DNA from: CAWJMN01 sp963844055
GTDB taxonomy: Bacteria; Planctomycetota; Planctomycetia; Pirellulales; Pirellulaceae
NCBI GenBank assembly: GCA_963844055.1
Contig: CAWJMN010000002.1
Coordinates: 434,001-498,000 of the forward strand
Direction of reading: 5' to 3'
Length of the DNA: 64,000 bases
In this document: piece by piece, positions 1 to 9,386 of the stretch
Position numbering within the stretch: position 1 is the first letter of the stretch
How the letters are laid out: each line of letters begins with the position of its first letter
The notes under the pieces: generated by a model
Databases searched by the model: none
What the model saw: only the letters and a program-made list of their open reading frames with translations
Told to the model about the DNA's origin: nothing
Position numbers and translations under genes: made by a program

Positions 1-1230
1 AGCCGTCGCGGCCCACTCTCGGATGACCTGCAAGCCGAGATCGACGCAGCCTTGGGGGGCCTTTCGCTAGATGCGATTGTCGCCGCCGAAGGGAAGTCGA
101 GCAGTCCCACGCTGGAAAGCGAAACGCGGATGCGCGTGCAAGTCGTTGACGTGCATGGCGACAACGTATTTGTGAACCTTGGTGGCAAGAACCAAGGCGT
201 TTGCTCGGTGCGTCAATTCACCACTCCGCCTGCTGTGGGTGACATGCTGGATGTGATCGTCGCCAGCTTCAATCGTGAAGACAACCTGTATGAAGTCCGC
301 GTACCGGGCGGCTCTGTCGTTTCGGGCGACTGGAACAATATTCAAGAAGGCTCCCTTGTGGATGCTCGCGTCACTGCGGCCAACACGGGTGGTCTGGAAT
401 GCCAAGTCGGCAACCTTCGTGGTTTTATTCCGGGGGGCCAAGTGGGCCTGTACCGGGTTGAAAACCTGGGGGACTTCGTTGGTCAGAAGCTGATCTGCGT
501 TGTGACCGAAGCGAATGAACGCCGTGGCAACTTGGTGCTTAGCCGACGTGCCGTCCTGGAGCGTGAGAAGGAAGAGTCCAAGAAGGAAACCCTCTCGAAG
601 TTGCAAGTTGGCGAGATCTTTGAAGGTGTGGTTCGCAAGATCCACGACTTCGGTGCATTTGTCGATTTGGGAGGCGTAGATGGCCTCATTCACATTAGCC
701 AAATGAGCTGGGACCGCGTCAAGCATCCAAGCGAAGTGGTTGCCGAAGGCCAGAAGGTTCGCGTACGCATCGAGAAGATTGATTCTGCCACTGGCAAGAT
801 CTCGTTGTCGCTGAAGAATCCTGAAGAAGATCCTTGGGCCAATGTTGAGCAGAAGTTCACCGTGGGCTCAATCGTGCGTGGCCCAATCACCCGCCTTGCT
901 CAGTTTGGCGCATTTGTTCGCATTGCTCCTGGTGTGGAAGGTCTGATCCACATTTCGGAACTGGCACATCACCGTGTCTATGCCGTGCAAAATGTCGTTC
1001 AAGAGGGACAAGAGGTCGAGGCCAAGGTTCTCGCCGTTGATTCCGATCAGCAGCGAATCTCGCTCTCTCTCAAGGCCACCCTGCAGAAGGCTACCAAAGA
1101 AGAGACCAAGCCTGCCGAAGAAGCTCCTGATGAGCCACCACGTCCCTTGGCAGTGCCTAAGCGTCGCGGGCCGCTCAAGGGTGGCACAGGCAAGGGCTCC
1201 GGCGGTGAGTCGTTCGGCCTGAACTGGTAA
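1..1230 (+). CDS. S1 RNA-binding domain protein, ribosomal S1-like (5' end outside the window)
   Basis: The frame is open from the first base, so the N-terminus is missing and 409 residues are visible. Four S1-type OB-fold repeats can be traced. The first two are divergent (VQVVDVHGDNVFVNLGGKN; VDARVTAANTGGLECQVGN). The last two are typical, with FEGVVRKIHDFGAFVDLGG/GLIHISQMS and VRGPITRLAQFGAFVRIAP/GLIHISELA, each ending in a K/R-ISLSLK strand. The tail is Lys/Pro/Gly-rich and low-complexity. Proteins of this type bind single-stranded RNA and act in translation or RNA turnover. Four repeats fit a short S1-like protein better than the six-repeat enteric RpsA. A strong terminator follows. A TTG at 52 is not needed as a start because coding continues upstream of it. 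Confidence 0.88.
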   Translation, partial: SRRGPLSDDLQAEIDAALGGLSLDAIVAAEGKSSSPTLESETRMRVQVVDVHGDNVFVNLGGKNQGVCSVRQFTTPPAVGDMLDVIVASFNREDNLYEVRVPGGSVVSGDWNNIQEGSLVDARVTAANTGGLECQVGNLRGFIPGGQVGLYRVENLGDFVGQKLICVVTEANERRGNLVLSRRAVLEREKEESKKETLSKLQVGEIFEGVVRKIHDFGAFVDLGGVDGLIHISQMSWDRVKHPSEVVAEGQKVRVRIEKIDSATGKISLSLKNPEEDPWANVEQKFTVGSIVRGPITRLAQFGAFVRIAPGVEGLIHISELAHHRVYAVQNVVQEGQEVEAKVLAVDSDQQRISLSLKATLQKATKEETKPAEEAPDEPPRPLAVPKRRGPLKGGTGKGSGGESFGLNW

Positions 1231-1264
1231 CCATCTGTCGGCCAGCGATTTTTCAACAAACTCC

Positions 1265-1300
1265 AAGAGGCTTCCTTAAAAAAGGGAGCCTCTTTTTTTA
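1265..1300 (+). terminator. Rho-independent terminator of the S1-domain gene
   Basis: AGAGGCTTCC and GGGAGCCTCT pair across an A-rich loop and run into a T7 tract, 35 bases after the stop codon. Confidence 0.85.
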
Positions 1301-1994
1301 TTGCCCGGTTTCCGTTTTCACTCGCGGGTTTGTTGTCGCCCTGCACTTTCCCGATTGGCGTAGGGCTGGCATGGGACTGCTATCACAAGGTGATGCCGGC
1401 GCAAAAAAATGCCCCCGAAACAACGTATCCCAGGGGGGGTAGGATTTTGTCGTTATTCCGGGAGCGATTGGACGGTCCGTCGCAGCGGCATCCTTGCCGC
1501 CGCCACGGTCCATGGGGAATAAGAAAAGTTGACGAGGCGTGTCCTTCGCATCCATGCTCCAGACATTGCTTCGCAAACCGCAGAAGCCTCTTGATTGCTC
1601 AAGCGACTTCCTGATGCAGGTTAGGCTCTTCTTCCCCGATTAATTGGCAGTCTTAGTCGGTCGACGCCACACAAGAAACCGCAGCGAGAATCCTTCTCAC
1701 CAACTGGTGTCCAAGTGACGTGCGGGGAGAATACGGCATTGCTGAAAACGGGTCAAGCCTGATTTCCCACTGCGTCCGCCCGCATTTTTCTCGATGCAAT
1801 CGATTTAATCGCTACGATTCCAACGGACAAAAAAATAAATATTCTCGGTTCGCGGGCGACAGCATTTTGCAAGCTACCGTTGCCTAGCCGTTGAGAGCGG
1901 AACCTTGCGCACGCCGGTGAACGATGCCTGTACAAGTGTGACGCATCACGAGATGGATCTACCAAGTCCTTGCCATTTGCTAAATGTTGTTGCC
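1301..1994. other. intergenic region, no gene recognised
   Basis: About 690 bases between the S1 gene terminator and the receiver-GGDEF gene. Short open frames on both strands have no family features, no Shine-Dalgarno and no plausible composition. The AT-rich stretch near 1790-1850 could hold the promoter of the downstream gene, but no convincing -35/-10 pair was picked. Confidence 0.5.
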
Positions 1995-3743
1995 ATGAAT
2001 GACTCCTTAGGCCACGTGCTACTCGTTGACGACGACCTAGCCATCGTGCGCCTATTGCGCAAGTGGCTGGAAAGTGCCGGCTATCGCGTCTCCGAAGCCT
2101 CCAATGGAATCGATGCGCTACAGTTGATTGAAAGAGAGTGCCCCCAGTACTTGATCTCGGACTGGGAGATGCCGTGCATGGATGGGCTGGAGCTGTGTCG
2201 CCTTGTGCGGCAGCGTGAGTCCACCAACTACCTCTTTACGATCTTGCTAACGGGGCGAGCCTTTCCCAATGACATCATCGCTGGCCTCGATGCCGGTGCG
2301 GATGAGTTCATTAAGAAGCCCGTTGACCGCGCCGAATTGCTGGCACGTCTGCGTAGCGGCTCGCGGGTTATCGCGTTAGAAAAACGCCTCCACCAGATCG
2401 CCAACATCGACAGCCTGTCGGGCCTTCCCAATCGGAAGAGCTTTATGACACATCTCGATCGTGAGTGGGCACGTTCGATTGATTACAAGATCCCGCTGTC
2501 GATGGTCATGCTCGACATCGACTTTTTCAAGCGGATCAACGACATTCACGGCCATCAGGTGGGAGACGAAGTCATCCGCCAAGTATCGGCCACCCTACGC
2601 AAAGAAACCCGCGACCTCGATTTCCTCGGCCGTTACGGCGGCGAAGAGTTTTGCCTGTTTCTACCCGAGACGGCCGAAGCCGGTGCGCACATTGTGGCCG
2701 AGCGGATCCGCGAAGCGCTCGCGAACACGCAAGTACTGACGCCAGAGGGTGCTCCATTACCAGTAACCGCCAGTTTTGGCGTAGCGCAGCGGATGCAGGA
2801 TACTCAGTCGACACTTCAGCTGATTCACATGGCCGACCAAGCGTTGCTTGTCGCCAAACGATCCGGCAGAAATCGCACCGTCAGCTTCCACGCTCTCAGC
2901 CAGCCAGCCCTGCCCAACAGTGTTGACAATCAAAACCCCGCAGAGCTTCTCGCAGGTGTCGTCGCACGCTCGGTGATGACCTCGATCGTGTCATCGCTTC
3001 CACAAGATGAAACCTTAGGAACGGCCTCTCGCTTTTTCCTGAGGTTCCGCATCAGTTCGGCCCCCGTCGTCGATCAAGATGGCCGGCTTGTTGGCATGCT
3101 GTCCGAAAAGGACATTATGTCGCTGATGCTCAGTCCGAACTGGTGGGAGCAAAAGATTAGCTCCGCCATGGCCACTAATTTTGTTTGCTTTGATCAGCAA
3201 AGCCCGGCCGCAACGGTTTATGAATTCCTCTGCAATGTAACACTGCGTAGTGTCGTCATCGTTAATGAGGGGCGTCCGGTCGGCATTATCAATCGTGGCA
3301 ACCTCCTCCGGTTCTTCATCAATATGTTGGCGGCCGATCGCGGCATGGCCGACTGGATTGATGAAAACGAAGATCCCATCGAGTCTGCCCACGGCGGCGA
3401 CCATTCCCATCACCGTCGCTTCAAGCAAACGGTAGATGCCATGGCCGAAGAAGCCAGCGGAATGCGACAACTATTAAACACACCGACAAGTGAACTAGTG
3501 CCGTGCATCGTGGGTGGCGCATCACGCATGCAAGAGTTGGCTAACGACTTGCTGGCAATCTCTCACTACGTAAATTCCGTCCTGCAACTTCCCTCGGTGG
3601 AGTGCCCGGTGGCCCTTCCGAAGATTGCCGGTGCCAACCCAGCCACGCAGGGCCTTCACTCTCTGGTCCAACATCCCGTGATCGCTTTTACGGGCGATTC
3701 CACCGCAGTATCCGCTGCCACAACACACTTGCGAGCCGACTAG
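1995..3743 (+). CDS. response regulator with GGDEF diguanylate cyclase and paired CBS domains
   Basis: From the ATG at 1995 (582 aa). Residues 6-125 are a receiver domain with the acidic pair in LLVDDD, phospho-acceptor Asp56 (LISDWEMP) and the conserved Lys in FIKKP. Residues about 130-300 are a GGDEF domain with intact GGEEF at 215-219 and an RDLD motif at 206-209. RDLD lies exactly five residues before GGEEF, which is the usual position of the product-inhibition I-site. Two CBS motifs follow (SVMTS...VGMLSEKDIM and ATNFVC...VGIINRGNLL), then a His-rich tail. It probably makes cyclic-di-GMP under phosphorelay control, with CBS as a second ligand-binding input. An upstream in-frame start at 1905 would add a non-conserved extension. 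The partner kinase is not in the window. Confidence 0.9.
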   Translation: MNDSLGHVLLVDDDLAIVRLLRKWLESAGYRVSEASNGIDALQLIERECPQYLISDWEMPCMDGLELCRLVRQRESTNYLFTILLTGRAFPNDIIAGLDAGADEFIKKPVDRAELLARLRSGSRVIALEKRLHQIANIDSLSGLPNRKSFMTHLDREWARSIDYKIPLSMVMLDIDFFKRINDIHGHQVGDEVIRQVSATLRKETRDLDFLGRYGGEEFCLFLPETAEAGAHIVAERIREALANTQVLTPEGAPLPVTASFGVAQRMQDTQSTLQLIHMADQALLVAKRSGRNRTVSFHALSQPALPNSVDNQNPAELLAGVVARSVMTSIVSSLPQDETLGTASRFFLRFRISSAPVVDQDGRLVGMLSEKDIMSLMLSPNWWEQKISSAMATNFVCFDQQSPAATVYEFLCNVTLRSVVIVNEGRPVGIINRGNLLRFFINMLAADRGMADWIDENEDPIESAHGGDHSHHRRFKQTVDAMAEEASGMRQLLNTPTSELVPCIVGGASRMQELANDLLAISHYVNSVLQLPSVECPVALPKIAGANPATQGLHSLVQHPVIAFTGDSTAVSAATTHLRAD

Positions 3744-3764
3744 TTGGGGCCCCTCCCCTTTCAG

Positions 3765-4946
3765 CTAGGCCAGCGATGCGAGCCCTTCGGTAAGCATCTC
3801 ACACACTTCTGGTGATGATTCCGTGCCCACGGAAAGGCGAATCGTTCCGCCGGTAATGCCAAGCTTTTCACGTTCGGCCGCAGAAAGACCACGATGGCTG
3901 GTCGTATCAGGATGGCTAAGCGTCGTATTGAGCTCTCCCAGCGATGGACAAAACGGAATTCGTTTGGCCGACGCAATGAACTGATCTGCAGCGACTCGGC
4001 CACCGGCCAGTTCAAACGTGACCATCGTTCCAAAGCCCTGCGAGAACTGACGCTGCGCTAACGCATGGTCGGGATGACTGGAAAGCCCCGGATAATAGAC
4101 CTTGCGCACTGCCGCTTGTTTCGAAAGGAACTCCGCAGCCACCAAGGCGTTTTGGCATCCACGCTCAATACGCAAGTGCGCTGTCGCGAGCCCCCGACTT
4201 GCAAGCCAACAATCAAAAGGACCTGCCGACATTCCCCAGGTAGATACGGTGGCTGCAAGCCGGCCGAACGCCGACTTCGTTCCTCCGACATAACCCAGGA
4301 TCACATCGCTATGGCCATTGAGCGTTTTAGTCAGGCTCTCCATCACCAGATCCGCCCCGAGTGCAAGCGCCTTACAAACTGGCGGAGAGGCAAAGGTGTT
4401 GTCGACCAGTAACAAGGCACCAACCTGGCGACAAAGTGCCGCAAGGGCGCTGACATCTGCCACCTCTAAAAGCGGGTTGGCAATAGTCTCTACAAGCACA
4501 AGCTTCGTCCCGGCTGTAATCGCCGCCTTGGCCGCCGCGATATCTTGCAGATCTGCTAACTCTACCTGTACGCCTAGTCGGGCAAGCTCTCCCCCGAGCA
4601 CATGCGTACGTCCATACAGCCGTTTGGCAAACACCACTTTGTCGCCCGCAGACACATGCGCAAGCAATGCCGCCGATAAAGCCGCCATGCCCGAACTAGT
4701 GATGATGCCGACCTCTGCCCCTTCGCGCGTATTAATGGCCGCAGCGAGTGAATCCCCATTGGGGTGCCCATCTCGCTGATAGACATAGCCAGGCATCGAC
4801 TTGCCAAGGATGGCATCTGCCTGCGCTGGTGATTCGCACTCCCACACGGATGCCAAAACCAAGGGCTCTGCGTGGGGATGGGTTGTCGCCGCGGCGGAAG
4901 AGGCACGCTTAGAGGGGGAATCCGAAGGGCCTTGAGTACCAGACAT
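3765..4946 (-). CDS. Cys/Met metabolism PLP-dependent enzyme (cystathionine/methionine gamma-lyase or -synthase type)
   Basis: 393 aa from an ATG at 4946 preceded by AGAAGG. A longer open frame reaches 5174, but its extra N-terminus does not fit the family. PLP landmarks are visible: YQR near residues 56-58 (phosphate contact from the neighbouring subunit), TSSGMAA near 83-89, LVDNTFASP near 180-188, and the Schiff-base Lys207 in ESLTKTLNGHSD. The C-terminus carries IRLSVGTE, where the family binds the substrate carboxylate. Sequence alone does not separate cystathionine gamma-synthase, gamma-lyase, methionine gamma-lyase and O-acetylhomoserine sulfhydrylase. It is convergent with the receiver-GGDEF gene, 21 bases away, and divergent from the beta-propeller gene. 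Confidence 0.88.
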   Translation of the reverse strand: MSGTQGPSDSPSKRASSAAATTHPHAEPLVLASVWECESPAQADAILGKSMPGYVYQRDGHPNGDSLAAAINTREGAEVGIITSSGMAALSAALLAHVSAGDKVVFAKRLYGRTHVLGGELARLGVQVELADLQDIAAAKAAITAGTKLVLVETIANPLLEVADVSALAALCRQVGALLLVDNTFASPPVCKALALGADLVMESLTKTLNGHSDVILGYVGGTKSAFGRLAATVSTWGMSAGPFDCWLASRGLATAHLRIERGCQNALVAAEFLSKQAAVRKVYYPGLSSHPDHALAQRQFSQGFGTMVTFELAGGRVAADQFIASAKRIPFCPSLGELNTTLSHPDTTSHRGLSAAEREKLGITGGTIRLSVGTESSPEVCEMLTEGLASLA

Positions 4947-5144
4947 CACTTGTTTCCTTCTACCTACCGCGATGGCGTCTCGCCAAAAACCGAGGTGTGT
5001 GGCGAAAAAAGGGTTCGAAACGCACCCCTTGTTTCGAATATAATCCAGTCTGCTCCCAAACGGTGGGAGGGAACACCTTTTGATCGTCGATTTTGTGGCA
5101 GGTTGGCAGAGTACTGGGCCACTTGGGATATGCGGAGCATTCGA

Positions 5145-6248
5145 ATGTTCAACCAGCAAACAATTACACGGCACTTTTTGACGGCACTGGCGATGCTTCT
5201 CGCATTGGCAATACTCGCCGGTGACCGCGCCTTGGCAGCTCCATTCGTGCCGGCTCGTGATGCGCAGTGCGTGGCCTTTTCGCCTAGTGGCAAGCAGGTA
5301 GCCACGGCGATTTCCGGCCTCGCAGATGACTCATTCCCACCTCGCCCACATCCGGATGTTCGCAAGTGCGCCGTGATTGCCATTTGGGATGTCGAAACCG
5401 GAAAACGGTTGCAGCGACTGGAGACCTTTGGAGATATCACCAAGCTGGCCTTCTCGCCCGATGGTTCACTGCTGGGTTATGCAAGACTGTTCTATACCGG
5501 TGAAGGACTAGCCCTGCACGAAGTCCGCTTGCTGAATGTGGTGTCCGGTAAAACCGCCCGCATTTTGGAACGCTGCCATGCTTTTGACTTTTCGCCAGAC
5601 AGCAAGTCGATCGCGGTTCAAAGCCGTACCAAGGGGGCCATTTATCGTCTGGATGACTGGACGAAGGAAACCCTCCTGCCGCTGCTTGGGGGTGGACAAG
5701 GGATCCGGTTTTCGCCCGCCGGTGATATGATCGCTGCGATCATGAGTGTTGAAGGACAATATGCGATTCGCCTCTGCGATCCTGCAAATGGCAAACAGAT
5801 TGCACAGTCCCGTTTGCTGGCGGAGCCTTTTTACTCCCTCGACTTTTCCTTCGACGGGATGGAGCTCGCCTCGGGACACTCCGGGGGCAACGTTCTGGTT
5901 TGGGAAGTCCCCAGCCTCGACTTCCATCGTCGTTTGCAAACGGGCAACCCAGCACATGCTCATCCTGCATTCTCTCCTGACGGTCGTTTTCTAGCGGCCA
6001 TTTGCCAAGGTACCGGCGATGTCGTCTTTTGGGACGCAACCGGAAGCACGGAAGCCCAGCGATATACCTTTGAACGAGGCACGTTTAAGACGCACCTCTT
6101 TCGGGACGCCGAAGAACGTGTACGGCCCGAAAAAGATCCCGCGCGGCTTGCGTTCTCTCCAACGGGCGAAGTATTTGCCGTCGGATGCTATGGCGGAATG
6201 CTGCGACGCGTAGACGGGGGCACCGAAGTCCGCCGGTTTGAAAACTAA
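5145..6248 (+). CDS. secreted WD40-type beta-propeller protein
   Basis: 367 aa from the ATG at 5145, which has GGAG seven bases upstream. An in-frame ATG at 5130 and a longer frame from 4872 exist, but 5145 places a good signal peptide at the N-terminus: basic start, LTALAMLLALAILAG core, ALA-AP cleavage region. Repeated blades carry the phrases VAFSPSGKQVATA, LAFSPDGSLLGYA, FDFSPDSKSIAV, IRFSPAGDMIAA, LDFSFDGMELAS, PAFSPDGRFLAA and LAFSPTGEVFAV, several followed by a WDxxTG-like turn. Such proteins are protein-binding scaffolds. No catalytic domain is fused and the partner is unknown. Confidence 0.8.
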   Translation: MFNQQTITRHFLTALAMLLALAILAGDRALAAPFVPARDAQCVAFSPSGKQVATAISGLADDSFPPRPHPDVRKCAVIAIWDVETGKRLQRLETFGDITKLAFSPDGSLLGYARLFYTGEGLALHEVRLLNVVSGKTARILERCHAFDFSPDSKSIAVQSRTKGAIYRLDDWTKETLLPLLGGGQGIRFSPAGDMIAAIMSVEGQYAIRLCDPANGKQIAQSRLLAEPFYSLDFSFDGMELASGHSGGNVLVWEVPSLDFHRRLQTGNPAHAHPAFSPDGRFLAAICQGTGDVVFWDATGSTEAQRYTFERGTFKTHLFRDAEERVRPEKDPARLAFSPTGEVFAVGCYGGMLRRVDGGTEVRRFEN

Positions 6249-6276
6249 GTCGCGCCGACGAACGGATTGGCGACAA

Positions 6277-7896
6277 TCAATCCTCGGAGAGGAACGACTG
6301 GCCTGCAACTAGCACGCGATAGGCCCAGCGCAAGTCCTCACGAGCGAGTAGTAGATAAATACTCGCGCCCAATGAAACCGCCAAAAGTAGCTCACCTGCG
6401 GCAACTGCGGCCGTATTGGCTGGCCATGTCTTTTCCAGCCATCCAACGAGTGTCCAAACGCTGACTGCCATCAAGGAACTGCTACGCAGCGGCCGTAAGC
6501 AGGTCTGCAAGACCGGCATGGGACTCACGCCACAAGACCGTAGCCCAAACCACAAGTACGGGATCGTAATCACAACCAATGTTGCCAAGGTATAGCCATA
6601 GGCGATCCCCTCCCCCTGCATCACCAGTGCATCCTGGGGCAAACCACCCGCGGATTGCAACCTGGCAAAGAAATAGCCAGCCAGCATCCCTTGCGTCGCC
6701 AGTAGCGTACTGATGCCCGTATGCCACAGCAGCAGGCGAGCATGTCCCGCAGCCGAGAGGATCGGTGTCATTAGGTTCATCAGACCTAGACCAATAGCAG
6801 CCGGAGCAAGAATCATTAGCAGGTTGCCGGCGTCACTCCACTCTGCCCCTCCCAGCAAACGCATCAAAAGCGTTGATACCGACCATAGCCCCATCGCGGC
6901 CGGAAACAGCAAGATGGCGGTCAGACGAAAAAAACGCCCCGTCAACACAGCAAACGGACCCGAACCCGCCGTCGTTTGAGAAAGTGCTGAGAGTGCCACG
7001 CTTCCCAGCGGCATGGTCACTAGAAACACAATCCGCATTACCCAGCCCGAAGCTTGGCCGTAAAGTCCAAGCAATTCTGCGGCGGCCTCGCCGACTAGGA
7101 GCGGGATTAAGACACTAGGGATGTTTTGCCCCACGTAGTTGACCAGTTGGCTGGCCGAATAGAACAGTCCAAAACGCTGCGTGGCCTGCGTCGCTTCTGC
7201 GAGCACCGCAACTTCTTCGGCCTCGGTTGTAGGTGACTTCCCAGCCCAGGGACGCCATTGGCAAATCGCAAGTGCCATGACTGCGATCACCAATAGCTCG
7301 GCTACTTGCTGAATGACCAGCGCCCACACCCCTAGCCCCAGCGTTGCCGCCAAGACCCCAGCGGCACTTCCGCATAACAAACCACCTATCCGCGTTTTGG
7401 CGTTGTCCCCCATCCGCATCTCTTTTTCGAGCCGTGCGAGATGCAGATTCGCCAGCGCCGCCAGAAAAGAGGAAGCCCCCAGCGCTGCACCAATCCAGAG
7501 GAGACGATCCTCTTTCCAGAGCCAAGCCACTAATGGCATCGTCACCACTGACGCTGTGGCGGCAAGGCCTCCCCACCGCAACTGTACGCGAAAGAGCTTT
7601 GCTAGAAGGGTCTCGCTCGGCTGACGCAGCTGAACCAGTGCGGCCGCAAGGCCTAAGGTCGCAGCCATACGCGGCAGCATCACCCAAGGGGCGACCGCCG
7701 CCATGAGCCCATAGTCCGCAGGATGCAGTAGGCGATACAGAACTGCCAGTGTCAGGGCGCCAACAACTTGGCTAACGATCTGAGCAACTAGCAACGTACG
7801 CGACGCGTTGCCTACGGTCGCAGGCTTGCCTTGGCCCCCGCTCGGTGACGAAGGGATCGTGAATTCCGGTCGCTTTGCTTTGCGCTTCATGCCCAT
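6277..7896 (-). CDS. polysaccharide/oligosaccharide flippase (MATE/MVF-like, Wzx type)
   Basis: 539 aa with about 12-14 hydrophobic segments spread over the whole length after a short basic N-terminus. The N-terminal phrase VSQVVGALTLAVLYRLLHPADYGLMAAV matches the start of polysaccharide-biosynthesis (PST/Wzx) exporters, and a second matching half begins near FGLFYSASQLVNYVGQNI. These proteins flip lipid-linked glycans across the inner membrane. The start is either ATG 7896 or ATG 7890; neither has a strong Shine-Dalgarno. The gene is convergent with the beta-propeller gene 28 bases away. A sugar transferase that could supply such a lipid-linked glycan is encoded near 42-43 kb, but nothing else links the two genes. 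Confidence 0.78.
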   Translation of the reverse strand: MGMKRKAKRPEFTIPSSPSGGQGKPATVGNASRTLLVAQIVSQVVGALTLAVLYRLLHPADYGLMAAVAPWVMLPRMAATLGLAAALVQLRQPSETLLAKLFRVQLRWGGLAATASVVTMPLVAWLWKEDRLLWIGAALGASSFLAALANLHLARLEKEMRMGDNAKTRIGGLLCGSAAGVLAATLGLGVWALVIQQVAELLVIAVMALAICQWRPWAGKSPTTEAEEVAVLAEATQATQRFGLFYSASQLVNYVGQNIPSVLIPLLVGEAAAELLGLYGQASGWVMRIVFLVTMPLGSVALSALSQTTAGSGPFAVLTGRFFRLTAILLFPAAMGLWSVSTLLMRLLGGAEWSDAGNLLMILAPAAIGLGLMNLMTPILSAAGHARLLLWHTGISTLLATQGMLAGYFFARLQSAGGLPQDALVMQGEGIAYGYTLATLVVITIPYLWFGLRSCGVSPMPVLQTCLRPLRSSSLMAVSVWTLVGWLEKTWPANTAAVAAGELLLAVSLGASIYLLLAREDLRWAYRVLVAGQSFLSED

Positions 7897-8223
7897 TCAA
7901 GCCAGCTGCGCGGAGAAGAAACCCAGCGGCCGAGCGACCCTAACCAAGAGCCTGGCCACCCGGCGGCGTGAAATCCTTTCACCGCAAGTTGGTCCTTAGA
8001 AGAGCAAAGATTCCGCAGTCCGGCAAGCGGATGGAGAAAACAGCCTACAAAACCAGCGTTTCCTCAGGAGAATTCACTGTGCCGCTAAGGTCTGCCAACT
8101 TGCGTTGGACTTGTTGTCCCTAGCGACACAGAGGGCACTCCCGAAGTGTGCGGAGGCGTATACAGGCGAGCGGAACAGACGACTTTCTAGGAGATGGCTG
8201 ATCCATCCCCTAGGAAAGTTCGA
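7897..8223. other. intergenic region between tadC and the flippase gene
   Basis: 327 bases containing the 5' region of the flippase gene and, next to the tadC stop, the long hairpin listed separately. No gene seen. Confidence 0.5.
8182..8219 (-). terminator. long imperfect hairpin directly after tadC
   Basis: ACTTTCTAGGAGATGG and CCATCCCCTAGGAAAGT form a stem of about 16 pairs with two mismatches, starting five bases after the tadC stop. No T-run follows on the minus strand, so it may stabilise the 3' end or be a weak terminator rather than a canonical one. Confidence 0.5.
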
Positions 8224-9309
8224 CTAGCGATCCTCGGGACCGACTTGATCCGGATCGTCTACCGTACGTGGTTGGCGAACGGCATTCGGATTTTGATCCA
8301 GTTCATTGAGGGTCGAGATGATGTTCTGTCCGGAAATCGCCTGGTTGTTGGCCAAAGGATTATTCTTGTTCTTCGCAGGATTGAAGAAGTCCGCCAGTTG
8401 CAAGAAGGCTGGCGACATCAACAAGATCAAAACCGCAGGAGCAAAGCAGAACATCAGCGGGAAAGTCAAAAAGACCGGCGTACGATTGGCAGACATCGTT
8501 GCCAATTGGCGGCGAGCGGTGCGGAAGTGATCCGCTTGATCCAGCAAAGAGCCCGAAAGGCTTGTTCCCAGATTGTCACCACGTGACAACAACGTTGCCA
8601 CTTGGCGCACTTCGGGCGTATCGAGACGATTGGCAAAGTCTGTCAACGCAAACCGTAGGCTGTGAACCTCGGCATGACGCTTCATGATCTGTAGCTCTTC
8701 CGCCAAGGCAGGATAGCTAGTCAAGTTCTTCGAAACGTGATCAAGGCTTGCAGAAAGTGGCATGCCGCCCCCCAAGCACATGCTTAGCATGTCGAGCATG
8801 TCGGCCAAGCCATCGCCAATCTGGGCCAAGCGGGATTTACGCCGCATGTACACATACAGACGAGGAATAATCGACAGGAGCATGCTCAGGACGCCGCCAC
8901 CGATCATGATCCGCCACGTTTGTTCACGTGGCGAGAAGACGGCCAGCAATCCAGCACAAAGCAGCGGGAACGTTAGCAGCAAAAAGCGGTAAGCATAAAC
9001 GCTCGAGCGAGCCGTGGGGCTGTACAAGCCAGCCTGCTTGAGCATCTGGCCGAACTCGGCATGTTCCTTTTCCGACTCCGGCAACTGCGATGCCATCGCA
9101 TCGGTCAAACTGCCAAAGACACCGCCATCTGATGCGCCGCGCATTGGCGGCAGCATTTCTTTCGGCTCAGGGCGACGCATCAACATGCGGATCAGCACCA
9201 TGACGACCATCACGCCGCAGCCAATGGCGACCCACGTAATGGGCTTGCCCAGCAAACCAGGCCCAAATTGAGCCATCAGCTGATCGAGTTGGTTTAGCAA
9301 TTGCGACAT
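8224..9309 (-). CDS. tadC: Tad pilus inner-membrane protein TadC (type II secretion F domain)
   Basis: 361 aa. An N-terminal membrane segment (WVAIGCGVMVVMVLIRML) is followed by a pair of helices near residues 105-155 and a T2SSF domain near 165-310 (GLADMLDMLSMCLGGGMPLSASLDHV ... FLTFPLMFCFAPAVLILLMSP). The C-terminus is hydrophilic. TadB and TadC form the inner-membrane platform on which the TadA ATPase drives pilin assembly. It is the last gene of the tad block, 77 bases after tadB, and is followed by a hairpin. Confidence 0.9.
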   Translation of the reverse strand: MSQLLNQLDQLMAQFGPGLLGKPITWVAIGCGVMVVMVLIRMLMRRPEPKEMLPPMRGASDGGVFGSLTDAMASQLPESEKEHAEFGQMLKQAGLYSPTARSSVYAYRFLLLTFPLLCAGLLAVFSPREQTWRIMIGGGVLSMLLSIIPRLYVYMRRKSRLAQIGDGLADMLDMLSMCLGGGMPLSASLDHVSKNLTSYPALAEELQIMKRHAEVHSLRFALTDFANRLDTPEVRQVATLLSRGDNLGTSLSGSLLDQADHFRTARRQLATMSANRTPVFLTFPLMFCFAPAVLILLMSPAFLQLADFFNPAKNKNNPLANNQAISGQNIISTLNELDQNPNAVRQPRTVDDPDQVGPEDR

Positions 9310-9386
9310 ATTCTTCTACTTCTTGTCTTGAGCAGGTCACACCGAGAGAACCCTCGCGAAACGAGCGGCTCCCTTGTCTTACCAGC

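Noticed and set aside
1330..1614. Small open frames on both strands after the S1-domain gene
   Set aside because: Overlapping frames on opposite strands with no start signals or plausible sequence.
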